This document shows, in pieces, positions 11,497 to 23,935 of a DNA stretch of 64,000 nt. Source of the DNA: Doris montereyensis (lineage: Eukaryota > Mollusca > Gastropoda > Nudibranchia > Dorididae); the NCBI GenBank assembly GCA_037039925.1, contig JAXRKP010001155.1, forward strand, positions 76,001 to 140,000. The letters run 5' to 3'. A program made the position numbers and the translations under genes. Within the stretch, counting starts at the first letter, position 1, and every line of letters starts with the position of its first letter. Below the pieces are notes generated by a model, which was not told the origin of the DNA, did no database searches, and worked only from the letters and a program-made list of their open reading frames with translations.

Positions 11497-11556
11497 TTGC
11501 TCTCTTTCCTCTCCTCTCAGTTCACTGAGATTACCATGTATGGTGAAAGGGGATCG
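11497..11556 (+). repeat. fragment of medium repeat family 5
   Basis: A CTCTTTCCTCTCCTCTCAG lead is followed by TTCACTGAGATTACCA and TATGGTG, matching the core of the family at 55-59 kb. Confidence 0.55.
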
Positions 11557-14365
11557 TAGAATAATCAAATTTTCTTTACTTATCTTGTCCCTATTCAACA
11601 ATGTTATCATCTTGTCCTCTTACACTCTTCACCTTTTGGGGGGGGGGGAGTAATGGCTTTCACCTTAATATAGTTGGGATGACTCAAAAGTTTATAACCT
11701 TTTTCCACATAGCTATGGAGGCAATGTTTTACCTTTGTTCAATGCACCATGGTGTACAGCAAAAGCTATGAAAATGTCTATAAGTGGGTCTTTTCATAGA
11801 CACCTCGTTTGTGTTACGTTTTCTTGATTTGTTCTGTGAACAATTTTTGTACTTTTCTGTGTTCAGTTTCCTTTTTTTGTTCTGTGAACAAATTTAGGCA
11901 GACTTCTGCTGCTTTCTACTTGCTGAAGGAAATATGTCTTTCATTGGAGTTATCCTAAAAAGTTGTTTATAATGCAATCAAGTTTTTCACAATTGTTACA
12001 AAACAGAGCAAAGTTATGTAAGCATAATTTTTAAGTCAATGAAAAAAACTAAATCACTTCTATTGTCAACTTTGGACACATGTTTTGAAGGCATTGATAA
12101 AAAAAGTGATAAATTTAGTCTTTAGTATAGACAGACGGGAAAGTTTTGTTTCTGATTGAATTAATACCATGTTACATTATTTTTCATTTTCTAGGTTTTC
12201 CCAATTATTTTCTTGATTCTTGTTTCACCCTTTTTCATTTGTTACCATATGTTGTCCTCTTGATTTCTTATATTCTGTCTTAAATTTTCTTCATTACATG
12301 ATCATACGTTCAACATTGAATTGTTGTGAAACTTGATTGTTTTGATGAGTTGTCATAAATTCCGCTGTGAAATGTTTTACCCTATGATGACATATCACAA
12401 AGCTGTCTTGTTTTCCTTTCCTCAATGCCTTTCCAAAGCTAGGTCCTTTTATGGCTTAGATATCATAGGTGTAATATATGAAAATTATTTATGTAGCTTT
12501 TTTGTGTGTTTGATATTGTTTGAATTTAATTCCACGTAGCATATCACATATAACAGATCATTAGACCTTAAATATAGGGTTGAAAAATAGACACAATCAT
12601 TTTGTGAAACAAATGTGATGACTTTTGTGATAGCATAACGTTTCTAAATGGCATTGTGTATACATATGTATCAAAGGTGAAAATTGCAAACCTTGGATGT
12701 TCTGAGAAAATCAAAGAAAAGGGTGCTGTGCATTTTAATCTTTTTTCATAGAGAGACACGGTTTGCAAGTGTCAAAAACTAGATCAATAGGGATACACGG
12801 ATCGTTCGTATGGTTATTATACAGGTTTCTATGGATTCTTGTGCCACTTGAATCCTAACTAGAGGAAGCATAGAGGCTTGCTAATGTTTAAAAAGGAGGG
12901 GAAAGGTGTTACTAATTTTAGACTTACACTGTTTGTGACTTTCACCGTCGATATGTAAAACTTAAGTGTAAATTGAAATCCTTGAAAATTCATCATGAGA
13001 GCATTCCTGAAGGAAAATTTAACTACTTTGCTAGAGTTTCTTATTTGAACGATAGTAAGATAAGTTACCTTATCTTTGAAGAAAATATCTTTTACAGCAT
13101 AATAAGTGATCTTTAATGTGATGTGAATTAAGTATTTAGTTGATTGAATTTTCCAGTTCTTATGTGTATAATACAGTTAATGTGCGTAATGAAAATGAAT
13201 GTGACGGCAATACACATTGGAAGGGCAATGTGGAGAGGTTTATTTAAGTTCCTTTTTCTACAATTTCTTCCGTATTATATGGTCTTTATGCTTTATATTT
13301 ATGTATTTTTCATGTGTCATACATTACCTCATGGCTTTCATGTTGTAATTATTCATTTTCATTTCACCTTTTATGTTGTATGCCCTCCCCTCTATATATG
13401 TGTATGTTATTTTTAAGACACATATTCAATGTTGGTATTCTTTGTCTCGCTTTTCAATTTCACATTTCATTTCAACCTTTCCGTCTCATTTTTTTTATTT
13501 CAATATTTCATTGTCCTTTTACTTTCTTTGCTTTTTTTATGTCTCATTATTGTCAATCATATTTTTTGAGACGCACTGCTTCATCCAATGTTGCTATGAT
13601 GAACTCTCTTTGCTGTGGTCAAACAATTGTACCGTTAAAAAAAACTGCAAAAAAATATTTCTGATCCCGAGCGGAGTAGGCACGAGTGAACTGCATTTCC
13701 CAGGCATCTGGCGATGTGGTCGAAACAGGAGACTAATGTGATCGAATAACGTTCATTTTCACTAGACCCAGCAAGTTTTTATCTTAACCTCCCGGACATT
13801 GCTTGACAGCAGCATATAGCAGAGATTTTCTTTGTACCCGTGTATTCAAGCAAGTTTTGGTCTGGGTTTTCATTTTTCGGACCTTTCACTCCTTCGAGAA
13901 AATTGGTCATTTCGAGCAGAAATTGTGTGACCTCTCCATTTCCCCGACAAAAGTAAGTTGGTGGCGGGTGTGCTTTTTTTCCTTCAAATTAATGTTGATT
14001 ATTTTTGTGTGCTTTGATTTTGTAATTTCACTTTTTCCATTCTTGCGTGTGCTTCCCTGTTGTGAGGTGACTGCTGTTTGCACAAAAAAATAGAAAATAG
14101 GAGAATGACCTGAAAAAGAAACTGTAGAAGAAGAAAAAAGAAAAGAAAGAACTAAATAAGATAAAATGAGAGATAACTTTTCTCTCAAGAATAAAAAAAA
14201 AAAGCAACAACCCTTCCTCTACTGCATGATTTGTTTTCAATACTTGGCTAAAATGCTATCACCTTCCCTCATGGTTTTTTTGTTGTTGCTTTGTTTATGG
14301 TGTGTTTTAAAAAAAAATCTCTTTGGTGTTTTAACTTCTTGAGCAGTTTTCCCTGTGTGTGTGTG

Positions 14366-15480
14366 TGTTTGAATGTATTAAGGATGTGTTTGAATGTATT
14401 AAGGATGTGTTTGAATGTATTAAGGATGTGTTTGAATGTATTAAGGATGTATTTGAATGTATTGAGGATGTGTTTGACTGTATTTTGAATGTATTAACGA
14501 TGTGTTTGAATGTATTTAGGATGTGTTTGAATGATTTTGGATGTATTAAGGATGTGTTTGAATGTATTAAGGGTGTGTTTGAATGTATTAAGGATGTGTT
14601 TGAATGTATTAAGGATGTGTTTGAATGTATTAAGGATGTGTTTGACTGTATGAAGGATGTGTTTGACTGTATTAAGGATGTGTTTGAATGTATTTAAGGA
14701 TTTGTTTGGATGTATTAACGATGTGTTTGAATGTATTTAAGGATGTGTTTGAATGTATTAAGGATGTGTTTGAATGTATTAAGGATGTGTTTGAATGTTT
14801 GAATTAAGGATGTGTTTGGATGTATTAAGGATGTGTTTGAATGTATTAAGGATGTGTTTGAATGATTTTGGATGTATTAAGGATGTGTTTGACTGTATTA
14901 AGGATGTGTTTGACTGTATTAAGGATGTGTTTGAATGTATTAAGGATGTGTTTGAATGTATTAAGGATGTGTTTGACTGTATTAAGGATGTGTTTGAATG
15001 CATTTAAGGATTTGTTTGAATGTATTTAAGGATTTGTTTGGATGTATTAACGATGTGTTTGAATGTATTTAAGGATGTGTTTGACTGTATTAAGGATGTG
15101 TTTGACTGTATTAAGGATGTGTTTGAATGTATTAAGGATGTGTAAGGATGTCTTTGAATGTATTAAGGATGTGTTTGAATGTATTAAGGATGTGTTTGAA
15201 TGTTTTAAGGATGTGTTTGACTATATTAAGGATGTGTTTGAATGTATTAAGGATGTGTTTGAATGTATTAAGGATGTGTTTGAATGTATTAAGGATGTGT
15301 ATGAAGGATGTGTTTGACTGTATTAAGGATGTGTTTGAATGTATTTAAGGATTTGTTTGAATGTATTTAAGGATTTGTTTGGATGTATTAACGATGTGTT
15401 TGAATGTATTTAAGGATGTGTTTGAATGTATTAAGGATGTGTTTGAATGTATTAAGGATGTGTTTGAATGTATTAAGGAT
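14366..15480 (+). repeat. 1.1 kb minisatellite, 21-bp unit
   Basis: About 50 copies of a 21-bp unit (GGATGTGTTTGAATGTATTAA with small variants) are arranged head to tail. Because 21 is divisible by three, frames stay open over long stretches: one plus frame repeats KDVFECI and another LRMCLNV, with open frames on the minus strand too. There is no independent sign of translation. A variant block (TTTAAGGATTTGTTTG then TGTATTAACGATG) recurs about every 350 bp, indicating higher-order duplication. Confidence 0.95.
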
Positions 15481-16080
15481 TGCATTTGTTGTTGGTATTT
15501 AGTTTTGCTGTAGGCTTTAGTGTGTTTGCCTTTATGTGCTGTCTGAGTACAATAAAGAAGAGAAGATAAGATCTTAAGAGAAAGAAAAAAGAAAATAACG
15601 GAGTAACTTAAAATTACTTTTCTTTAAAGCACTGTTGACAATATTTAGAACCAGATTTTCCTTAGGGGACACATGTAGTGTAGATATCCAGTGAATAAAA
15701 GCATGACAATAATAATTGTGAGAGATATGATATAAGAAAAAAGTTATATGAAAGAAGTTCTTTTGACTGAAAAAAGTATTATTCACAACATGATAGAGAA
15801 GAGAAAGAAAGAAAGAAAGAAACTTACTTAAAGTGAAGCTAAGAAATCACCGAAGGCATCACCCGGGTATTTTAAAACCATTTGCTTTCATGGTAAAGGG
15901 GCTTCCTCCTGTTTTTTTCCTTTCTCTTTTGGAAGGGTACACCATTTGTGGGATCCTGTTTTCCTTTCTTACCTTGTTTCCCTTTTTTGAGCGCTCCCTT
16001 CTTTCCCTCGTCGCTCCCTTCATTTATGTTCAGTCATGTAGTCAGGGGCTGTTAAATGTTTGTTATTGTTGCGTGTTAAA

Positions 16081-16087
16081 CACCCCC

Positions 16088-16116
<29 letters not shown>
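16081..16116. repeat. (AC)n microsatellite
   Basis: A CA dinucleotide run with one GC interruption in the terminal intron of copy 1. Confidence 0.9.
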
Positions 16117-16120
<4 letters not shown>

Positions 16121-16842
16121 TAGAAAAATTTGCTTGTTTCATTTTAACAATCGTTGCACTGCAGCAAAAGAGTTTCTCATAACAATCTCCATTTTCTCGA
16201 GGCAATGTGCTGTTGCCGTTTGATTTTTGATGAAATCCACCTTTTTTGCCATGTTATGCCCACAGTTCATTCATCCGCTTGTCCTAGTGAAGAGTGATCT
16301 ATTAAACCTGTGAATGATTTTCTTTGTGAATTGCATCTCTGCGCGATCGATGTTGGCCATGTTATTAACATTAAAAATGTTGTGAATGTTAGGCTTTGCT
16401 GAATGCTAGGAAAAGCCTTTCAGATTTCCTCCTCTCCTACAGTCCTATTGCTGGTTTTTTTTTTTTTTAAAATTTAAAAAAAAAGGAAAAAATTTAAACC
16501 ACTATCTTTTTTTATATCTATATTCTTACTGACTTGGCGTTCTGATTCGTCCTCAAATCTATTTAATTTCTTTGAGTTCTTTGAGTTCTCAAAACTAATG
16601 CCTTGAAGTGAAAAGAAAGAAGAAAGGAAGAATCAAAACGGTTCACCTAATTCTATCCCTCCTTGAAGTTGAAAGATGAGATGATAAAAAAAATGGAGGC
16701 AAACTCAGAAGAAACAAATAATTTATGCTGCAAGATGTATTATGTAATGTATCACCCTGAATCAGCGATCAGGAGATACACACAGGCTTTTCATTGAGCT
16801 GGGGTATTTTCCTGACACAAAATTAGAAGAATTTTTTCTTAC

Positions 16843-17089
16843 TCTTCTTCTTCTTCTTTTTCTTCTTCTTCTTCTTCTTCTTCTTCTTCTTCTTCTTCTT
16901 CTTCTTCTTCTTCTTCTTCTTCTTCTTCTTCTTCTTCTTCTTCTTCTTCTTCTTCTTTTTCTTCTTCTTCTTCTTCTTCTTCTTCTTCTTCTTCTTCTTC
17001 TTCTTCTTCTTCTTCTTCTTCTTCTTCTTCTTCTTCTTCTTCTTCTTCTTCTTCTTCTTCTTCTTCTTCTTCTTCTTCTTCTTCTTCCT
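16843..17089. repeat. long (TTC)n·(GAA)n triplet tract
   Basis: About 245 bp of nearly pure CTT/TTC repeat on the plus strand, roughly 80 triplets, interrupted only by two short T-runs (near 16857 and 16956). It sits in an intron, so the nascent transcript carries UUC. A minus-strand frame over it is an all-lysine artefact. Such polypurine·polypyrimidine tracts can form triplex DNA. Confidence 0.97.
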
Positions 17090-17685
17090 TGTTTTCACCT
17101 CTTCATTATGTGTTAAAAGCAGATAGAACAAAAAGAACCTTACAAATTTCTTTTCCCTGTCTTTGCTTCCTTCATCTCAAATCACATTTTAACTGCATGA
17201 AATAGAAAGACCCACTATAATGATGCATGATAACTCTTCTCTATCAGCTGAAGATTGGAGAGGAAATCTTGAGGGCTGAACATAAATTATGTATTTGTAA
17301 GAAGCTTTGCCAGAATGGGTCATGGGGGTTATGTTATTTATTATATTTTTCTCAAAAGTAGCTTCCAATGGCAGAAACAGTGATCTTCGCCTAAGAGGCC
17401 ACGGGAGATAACTAAATGCAACCCCTTAGCTGGGCGGTCTCGGAGGCAAATGCTGAATACATGGTGGTCGTAGCCCAGATAATCTTTCATTATGTAATAT
17501 TTATTGGTCAGTCTGTTAGGCCTAGAGTTCAGGCTCTGAAGCAAGAGGGAGGAGGGAATAATATTATATAAGAAACATTAGCAAGAAGGAAGCAGCGTAC
17601 ATTTCTAGAATATTTTATTCTTCATCACTGTTGCTATTGATCACAATAATAGATAGCAGTTGCATCTAACAATAAGTCAAGTCAA

Positions 17686-17730
17686 GTTCCTTCAGGGTCC
17701 TTGGGGCCCATAGAGCCGGAGCGAACAATA
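17686..17730 (-). mobile_element. 3' fragment of SINE family 1
   Basis: Only the tail of the family is recognisable (TTCCTTCAGGGTCC..GGGGCCCATAGAGCCGG on the plus strand). The rest is lost or too diverged. Confidence 0.6.
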
Positions 17731-17888
17731 AAGCCTAGGCCAAATTCAGTCTTGATCCAGACCATCATCAGTCCTATATCAGTGAAAACAGGCTTCTAGT
17801 TTGCATTGGTTATGGCGATGCCTGTGATCTGGTCAAGATGTTCCCATGCTGGTGACTGCTCTGCGAGTGCCGTGTCCCAAAAATAAAG

Positions 17889-18165
17889 GAAAATTCCTTC
17901 AAGGCCGTTGCGGCCCATGGAGCTGGAGTTTATCCCGGTAAGCGGAACAGTTGACAATAATCACCTGGCCAGGACACTAGTCTGACGCAGGTTTTTACTC
18001 CCAAGCTAGTGCTTGTAGCCATTTGCATCTGGGTAGAGTGGAAAAAATTGTGCGATAAGTGTCTTTCCCAAGGAACACAATGTCGGACCTAGCTTTGCTA
18101 GGATTTGAACTAAGAACCTCATGATTCCCAATCCGGCAACCCAACCACCCGGCCACCGACAGCAC
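17889..18165 (-). mobile_element. tRNA-derived SINE, family 1, near full length
   Basis: On the minus strand it reads from the GTGGCCGGGTGGTTGGGTTG head through AGTTCAAATCC (B box), AAAGACACTTATCG and AGTAAAAACCTGCG to the GGCCTTGAAGGAA tail. Confidence 0.9.
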
Positions 18166-19638
18166 GCCCTGCGCCAATGCGGACCGTCAATGTCAGTCAT
18201 CTCGTTGATCTGGTGGGTGTCTGGCCTCAACATCAGGCGGCCTGACACTGGCTGGGAGCGGCTAGCAGAGATTCTAGTATTTTCTAGGTCTGCAACACGG
18301 TGTAGATCTGCAATGACATGTGCCAGATAAAGAGAAACGTAGCAGTGCTGATCTTCATTTGAATTTTAGTTTTATTGCATTGAGTTTAGCAAACCATTTA
18401 GCCTTCCGACTAAAGAAAAACTGGCCTCTTAGGTAGATTGAAGGTTTTCAAGGTTTCGAGACGGTTTCTTAGATAGGGTAATTAAAGAGAGAAAAATTCT
18501 GTGTTACATGGAAACAGCGGCCTCTTATGCGCACCAATCTTTTAGGCGGAGCCCATTGTATGAACTTTATGTACATATATCTTAACACACAGCTGAATCA
18601 AAGAGTGCCTGTTCAAGCTGGTTTTTATTCAAATCATAGATGTGTAAAACCCTTTGTTCTTCTAATATCTTAATTGTTTTGATTGAAGTGTAAACTTATA
18701 GTTAGGGCTTTGTAAACACTGTGTCGGACTATGGCGGTTACAAATTTGAACAATGGAGCAAGGAACTTAATTTCAATTTAAAGATTTTTGTGGCGTTTGA
18801 ACTTTTAAAAAAAATTATTTTTCCTCTCTTTTTTTAATACAAACTTTTTAATTTGTTTCCATCACCTTTTCATTAAAAAAACTGAGCTTCTCAGAAATAG
18901 GCATTCCCGTCGCTTAGGGCATGTAATATGATCGTGTGAGAAATGTTTTCTATGGAATGCAAATTCTGTTGAGCTTGCTTTATGCGCAGCATTGCCTTTA
19001 ATACTCTAACATCAATTGAAAAAGAGGTTTTTAGTGTTTAAAACATTGCCCTGTATCTGAGCAATTTGACTCTAGAGTTTTGAAATGTAAGAGCATTAAG
19101 TGTTATAGAAGTATGGAACAAACCTTATTATATTGCAGATGATTTATTAGGTTCTGGCAAAGCTTTGTGTATAATAATTTAAAAACTGACTGGTAGAGTA
19201 TGAAGGATCTCATTAAAAAAAACAATTCTGATGAGAAAATTTTAGAACTTTAATTTCTTTTTCTTCTCCATTATAGTGGGAATTTCTTACTGAATTTCAC
19301 AGGGAACGACAGATCAATTCATATAAAAAATTGAAAATTGCCTGGGCTAATGCTTTTGGAAATCATATGAAGGGTTTCAGAACATACAGTAGTATATATA
19401 GATAGTTTTGAGAAATGTGCTGGAGATTTGAATATTCTCGGGTTCATGCAAAAGGGGAAGACCATTTTAAGTCATCTTGAAAATAAGGATAAATGCCTTG
19501 TTAACGGGAACTCATTGTTCCAGTCAAATACGGGGACGTAGAGATACAGTGTGTCCTGAAACCTTTCACGTGTAAAGATACTAGCGTCTGAGGATTAATT
19601 TGATACTTCATTGCAGCTTGTTTTCTTTCTCCTGCCAG

Positions 19639-19781
19639 AAACCAACCAATGCGAAGAACTGGTGCAAAATGGAGGTGCGTCACCCAGCCCATCCAACAAC
19701 GCTCAGAAATCGGAAGACACAAAGACAATCGTGGAAACGACAAATGCAGAAAATCAGGAAGATAACACTGCTAGACCATGA
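19639..19781 (+). CDS. SMARCE1 copy 1, exon 14 (C-terminus and stop)
   Basis: Following CTGCCAG, and taking one base from exon 13, it encodes ETNQCEELVQNGGASPSPSN, continuing NAQKSEDTKTIVETTNAENQ and EDNTARP before TGA (19779-19781). Copy 2 exon 14 has the same phase, a similar start (EPSQSEECAERAGSSPSQSN) and a similar acidic composition. Acidic, Ser/Thr-rich tails are typical of the family. Confidence 0.87.
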
Positions 19782-19796
19782 CTTTAGTTCCATTGT

Positions 19797-19798
19797 TC

Positions 19799-19836
<38 letters not shown>
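19797..19836. repeat. (CT)n microsatellite in the 3' UTR of copy 1
   Basis: About 17 CT dinucleotides begin shortly after the copy 1 stop codon. Confidence 0.9.
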
Positions 19837-19839
<3 letters not shown>

Positions 19840-20369
19840 CTCTTATGAAACAAAATCCTTCCCTTTTGTTCTTTCATGCCTGTAGTTCAATGAGAATGGA
19901 ATTCAGCTTTTGTTTTCCTGCCATCGTTATTTACGCTTCAAGCATTTGGGAGAAATCCATTTACTGGGGGTGGGGGCGGTTTGTTTTTGCCTCGTGCCGA
20001 TTACTTGTTAATTCATTTTTTGGGGCAAAATCTGTCACTGTCAAAGGTTTGATTCGTTCGTTTTGTATTTTTTCATGAGCAGTAATCACATACAGGATAG
20101 TACTTTCCTGAGTTTTTCATCGACTTCTTTTATAATTGCCTTATTTTCCTTCTCTGGTAGTTCAAAGGTATCTTTGTGCTGTCTTTGCAAGATATTCTTC
20201 ATAGTGAAGATGAAAGGGACTTAAAACCTGTTTAAAATTTTTGCATGCATCAGACATGTAGTGATCAAAACTGGACCGGGTATCTTTTTGATTTGCTCAC
20301 CATCTATGGACCTCATTTGTGTAATTGTATTACATAAGGGCTTGGAGAACTTACTGTTTTTCAGTTGCT

Positions 20370-20375
20370 AATAAA
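20370..20375 (+). terminator. candidate polyadenylation signal for copy 1
   Basis: The first AATAAA after the copy 1 stop lies about 590 bp downstream. Further AATAAA words occur near 21.07 and 21.1 kb, so which one is used cannot be settled from sequence. Confidence 0.4.
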
Positions 20376-21289
20376 AGATTAACAGGATTAGTTTTTTTGT
20401 GTGTATCTGTCTACACTAAGTTGAATGAGTCACTTTCAGTGTTCAAAACACCTATTTCAAAATATTTCAAAGTGTTCATTATGTATTCCTCCTTATATCT
20501 TGCTGTCCTTGCATTTTATTATTTTGTTTTGAGAGTATTCATCTTTGTCTCCGTCATGCTAAATTTCTCCTGATTTTTTTAAAACGAGAGACATTTTTGA
20601 TATTCGCGTTTAATATATATCATTGAATGTGTTCAAGTGTAATTCCTGCTTAAGCAGATATCTCTTTTTATTATCTGAACATGTGGGTTGTAAAAAACAA
20701 AGTTTTAAATAGCAGGTATAATGCCGTTTTGGCATTGCTTATGTTAAGACAAAGATTTTAAAAGTTTGGTTGTCTTTTTTTTGTGTGTAAACTTGTGCCG
20801 TGATTTTTTAATTGATACAGGCACTGAGTTGTTATCCATGTGAGTATTAATTCAAAATGGAAATTCCTTTGTTGTTTTTTTGTTGACATCCACTTTTGTT
20901 TGTTCTTGTGAAAAATAATTTGCATTCCAGCTTGTTGAATTTAACTTTTGACTTTCCATATAGGGGAAACTTGAGCTTTCTGGGGGTTTTTTTCTTCCTT
21001 ATTTTCTCTTTCTCTGTTCTGTTCTTTTTCTTCTTTCTTTTTCAGTTTGGAAGAAAATACACACTTTTCATTTCCATATAATAAAAATTGTTTAAAAAAA
21101 AATAAATTATTCTCCATTCAAAGCGAAAATTCATTTGACATAGTGCGTGGGAAATTGAAAACATGGATATATCCTTCTTCCTTTATATTTGCTTCTTCTT
21201 CACCATCTGCTTCTATACACTGTTCTCTCTTTCTGTCTGAGACTGCAATTTGTTGACTGAAACTCATGGTAGGGTCTACTTTTGTCCTT

Positions 21290-21375
21290 TCTTCATTCTT
21301 TTATATTTTATCTTTCATCTTGCTGTTTCTTGTTGTTTCACCCCTGAGGTCATCACACATATGGTGGATGGAGTA
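21290..21375 (+). repeat. fragment of medium repeat family 5
   Basis: It contains TATCTTTCATCTTGCTGTTT, CACCCCTGAGGTCATCAC and ATATGGTGGATGG in the family order. Confidence 0.65.
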
Positions 21376-23849
21376 TTTTCCAGTGGAACAAATCTTCTTG
21401 ACATCAATTGCTCATGTTAACTCGTGTACCATTTGAAACTGACTATAATTTTCCATTGTTAACCCTTTACAATGCTGCCAACCTACTGTTAGAAAAATAA
21501 ATTTGTACGCTTTTTGTTGTTTTGAGATTGTACGTCCCTTTTTTCCTTCAAGATTGTACGCTGGGGGAGGGGGATGTTAATTTTGTTAACATTTTCAAAT
21601 AGTACGCTTTTTTCCTAAATCTTCCTCTTTTGGCAAGCAATCCCGCTTTCTTCTGTTCATAGGGTTGGCAGCTCTGTCTTTAGTTAAGGGTGTAGAATGC
21701 CAGTGGCTGAAGTTTTTAAGGAATTCTTATTTATTTTATCAGATGTGGTAAAACTGGGAGGCCTAATTTTGGTAAATTAAAAAAAAAAAAAAAGTCTTAT
21801 CTCATTGACTATGAACAATTTGTGCACCCATGTCTAATGATGCGAGCAAATAGGCTGACACCAACCTCATTTTTGGTTGTAGTTATGATTTCAATCTGCG
21901 CCTTAAATCTAGATTTTGATGTGGGTTTTATAGATATGCTCTTTAGCATTCCCGAGATTCTCCACCAAAACACCACTGCCATTATTATTATTATTATCCC
22001 CGTTTTTGTGTCCATTCCTTTGTAGGTAAAAAGCGTATTTAGTACGGGGTTTGTTTGCCCTTGAGTCTGTATGTCTGTACTGACCTTGAAACGTATGTTT
22101 TTGATGGTTTACTGATTTAAAAAAAAAGGAATTCCTTAACTCAATGACAAAGATATTTGGTTGAGAGTCCGGAGATGCCATTCTGGGTTCGTAAAATTAC
22201 TGTTGAACTTTGCTTGAAAGGCCAGCGACGGGCACATTTTAAATTTATTTTTACCTCATAAGGGGTTTGGTTCCAATTAAATAATTAATGTTTTCTGGAA
22301 TATTACAGGCAGCAATGCCATACAAACTAGAATTAGTTGACATGGTCAGAGTCTGTTTTTCGATTTGAAAAGCTGGATTTGAAAAGGCAGCTACGCTAAT
22401 ATAGACAGTAAATTTGTTCTTCTTGATAGACCATTTACTTTACAATGATACTACACAAGTTGTAATGGCAATATACTTCTTGGCGATTCAAATAAAGGAA
22501 CTATGCTTCTTCTCTCCTCCTGTCTCATTTCTGTAGCTCAACTGAGTAGGGTTTTTTTTTTCTTTAAAAAATTATCAAATTGAGCAATGCAATTATTTTA
22601 GCTCCAGTCCATATCTTTATTTTAATTACGTGTCATCCAATTTATTATTATGTCCCTACATGTTATTTGTCCCAAATTATATTGTTTACAACAAATCTTT
22701 TAGTTTCTGTCTTTTATGACAGATAATTTTACAATTACGTGTTGTTAATATGAACATTATAATGATAATAATAATAATGTTATTATTATATTGGACTATT
22801 GTATTCACCAGGATGTGTGTCAGGTATCTTTCCTTTTTGACACGAATAAAAAAAGTATTGGATATATATTCTCACACTTCTTGTTTATGCTTCATATTTA
22901 ATGACTTTATATTTGTTGCCTTCATTGGTGTTATTATCATTTGTAAACACGTTTTGTTCATGTTATGTGATTATTTAATTATATTGACGTTGAACTTGAA
23001 ACTTTTTAAAACACAAAATTAAACACTGACTGTAGAAGCAGAAGGCGTGTCAGGTAATTTTCTTGATGCTAACGGTTGAGCCAAAATTGCATGCCCACCA
23101 CTCATCCTTTATCATTAGGTTTTTCAGCTCATATCAGCAATGCATACTCGAACATGTCAGAGCAATAATCCTCAATGTCTATTCTTGTCAGTTTGGTGTG
23201 TCTCAAAGTTCTTTAATGAGAACCTTGTATATTATTGTTCCTTAATGCCTTATTTTAGCAACAACTCGCTTTCACTCTGTGAATACACATCGGAAACTAA
23301 AGGCTGTTGGAAATGGTTCAATCAAGTTATTGTTCCTCATTGAAGGCAGAGCCTTCATTGTATGTCTCTTTTGGGATTGCAGAGGTTGGCAGGTATCGAT
23401 TGATTTTTAAAAAAGTGGTGTGAATCATAAAAACTATCTGGTTATCATCAGCTGCTCGTCAATTTGGCTTTGTAGTTGTAGGGAAAAGCGACCCACCAGA
23501 CCTAAGAAACAAGCTAGCTATTGCTTGAACTTGAACTGCTTCACATAACCTCTGAGGGAGCCCTGAGAATAATTGAAGGGATCATTTCAATAGTGTGCCT
23601 AACTAAATCACAATTACGTCATTTAGAGAAAAATGCCAAAAACAATGGACTTTGGCACTGATGGCTTTGGAATTCCAAGTTTCAAATGGCTGTAAACATG
23701 ATGTATTTTCATCATATCACTTTCCACACTTTTCAGGAAGCATGATTTCCTTTTGTTCCCTAGGATTATCTCTGTGTCTCATTTTTTTCATGAAAATGGA
23801 CATAGGCACACTATTGAAAAGGCCCTTTCAATTACTTTTATATCAAATG

Positions 23850-23935
23850 TAGAAGCAGCATGGAAAGCAATAGCAAACTACCACTACCACCACATTATAT
23901 ACCATATGCCTAGAAAAATCAGGACTCAACTTCTG
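23850..23935 (+). mobile_element. SINE family 2 fragment
   Basis: It shares GGAAAGCAATAGCAAACTAC and TATGCCTAGAAAAATC with the copies at about 44.2 kb (minus strand) and 51.9 kb (plus strand). The tRNA-like head is missing. Confidence 0.65.

Larger units (their letters stand above)
11337..19638. other. 8.3 kb terminal intron of copy 1, rich in tandem repeats
   Basis: It holds a family 5 fragment near 11.5 kb, a 21-bp minisatellite (14366-15480), an AC tract, a long TTC·GAA tract (16843-17089) and SINE fragments at 17.69 and 17.89 kb. Between 11.6 and 14.3 kb and between 18.2 and 19.6 kb I see only AT-rich DNA. No supported exon lies inside. Confidence 0.7.
3223..19781 (+). pseudogene. SMARCE1/BAF57-like copy 1, 5'-truncated by the window and frame-disrupted
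   Basis: Ten exon blocks match the SMARCE1 family and match copy 2 at 45-54.7 kb exon by exon. The gene normally encodes the HMG-box DNA-binding subunit of nuclear SWI/SNF (BAF) remodelling complexes. As written the copy cannot give one continuous protein. Exon 7 is one base shorter than in copy 2 (70 against 71), exon 8 has an in-frame TGA at 5923-5925, exon 11 has two extra bases and exon 12 has one. Splice sites are all retained and most coding differences from copy 2 are synonymous, so constraint lasted long after duplication. Either inactivation is recent, or part of the damage is assembly error in A-runs; the TGA arises by substitution and argues for real decay. The N-terminal exons and promoter are outside the window. 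Confidence 0.75.

Noticed and set aside
13314..13741. Overlapping Phe/Ser-rich frames resembling membrane proteins
   Set aside because: Hydrophobic composition results from T-rich intronic sequence; overlapping frames are equally open and no family is recognised.
14359..15348. Repetitive Cys-containing peptides (KDVFECI repeats) as a possible secreted repeat protein
   Set aside because: Comes from a 21-bp tandem repeat inside an intron, is open in several frames on both strands, and has no signal peptide or splice support.
16823..17131. 102-codon minus-strand poly-lysine frame
   Set aside because: It is the GAA strand of the triplet repeat.
19080..19400. Possible further LINE scrap (WANAFGNHMKG-like reading)
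   Set aside because: No motif order characteristic of a retroelement could be established.
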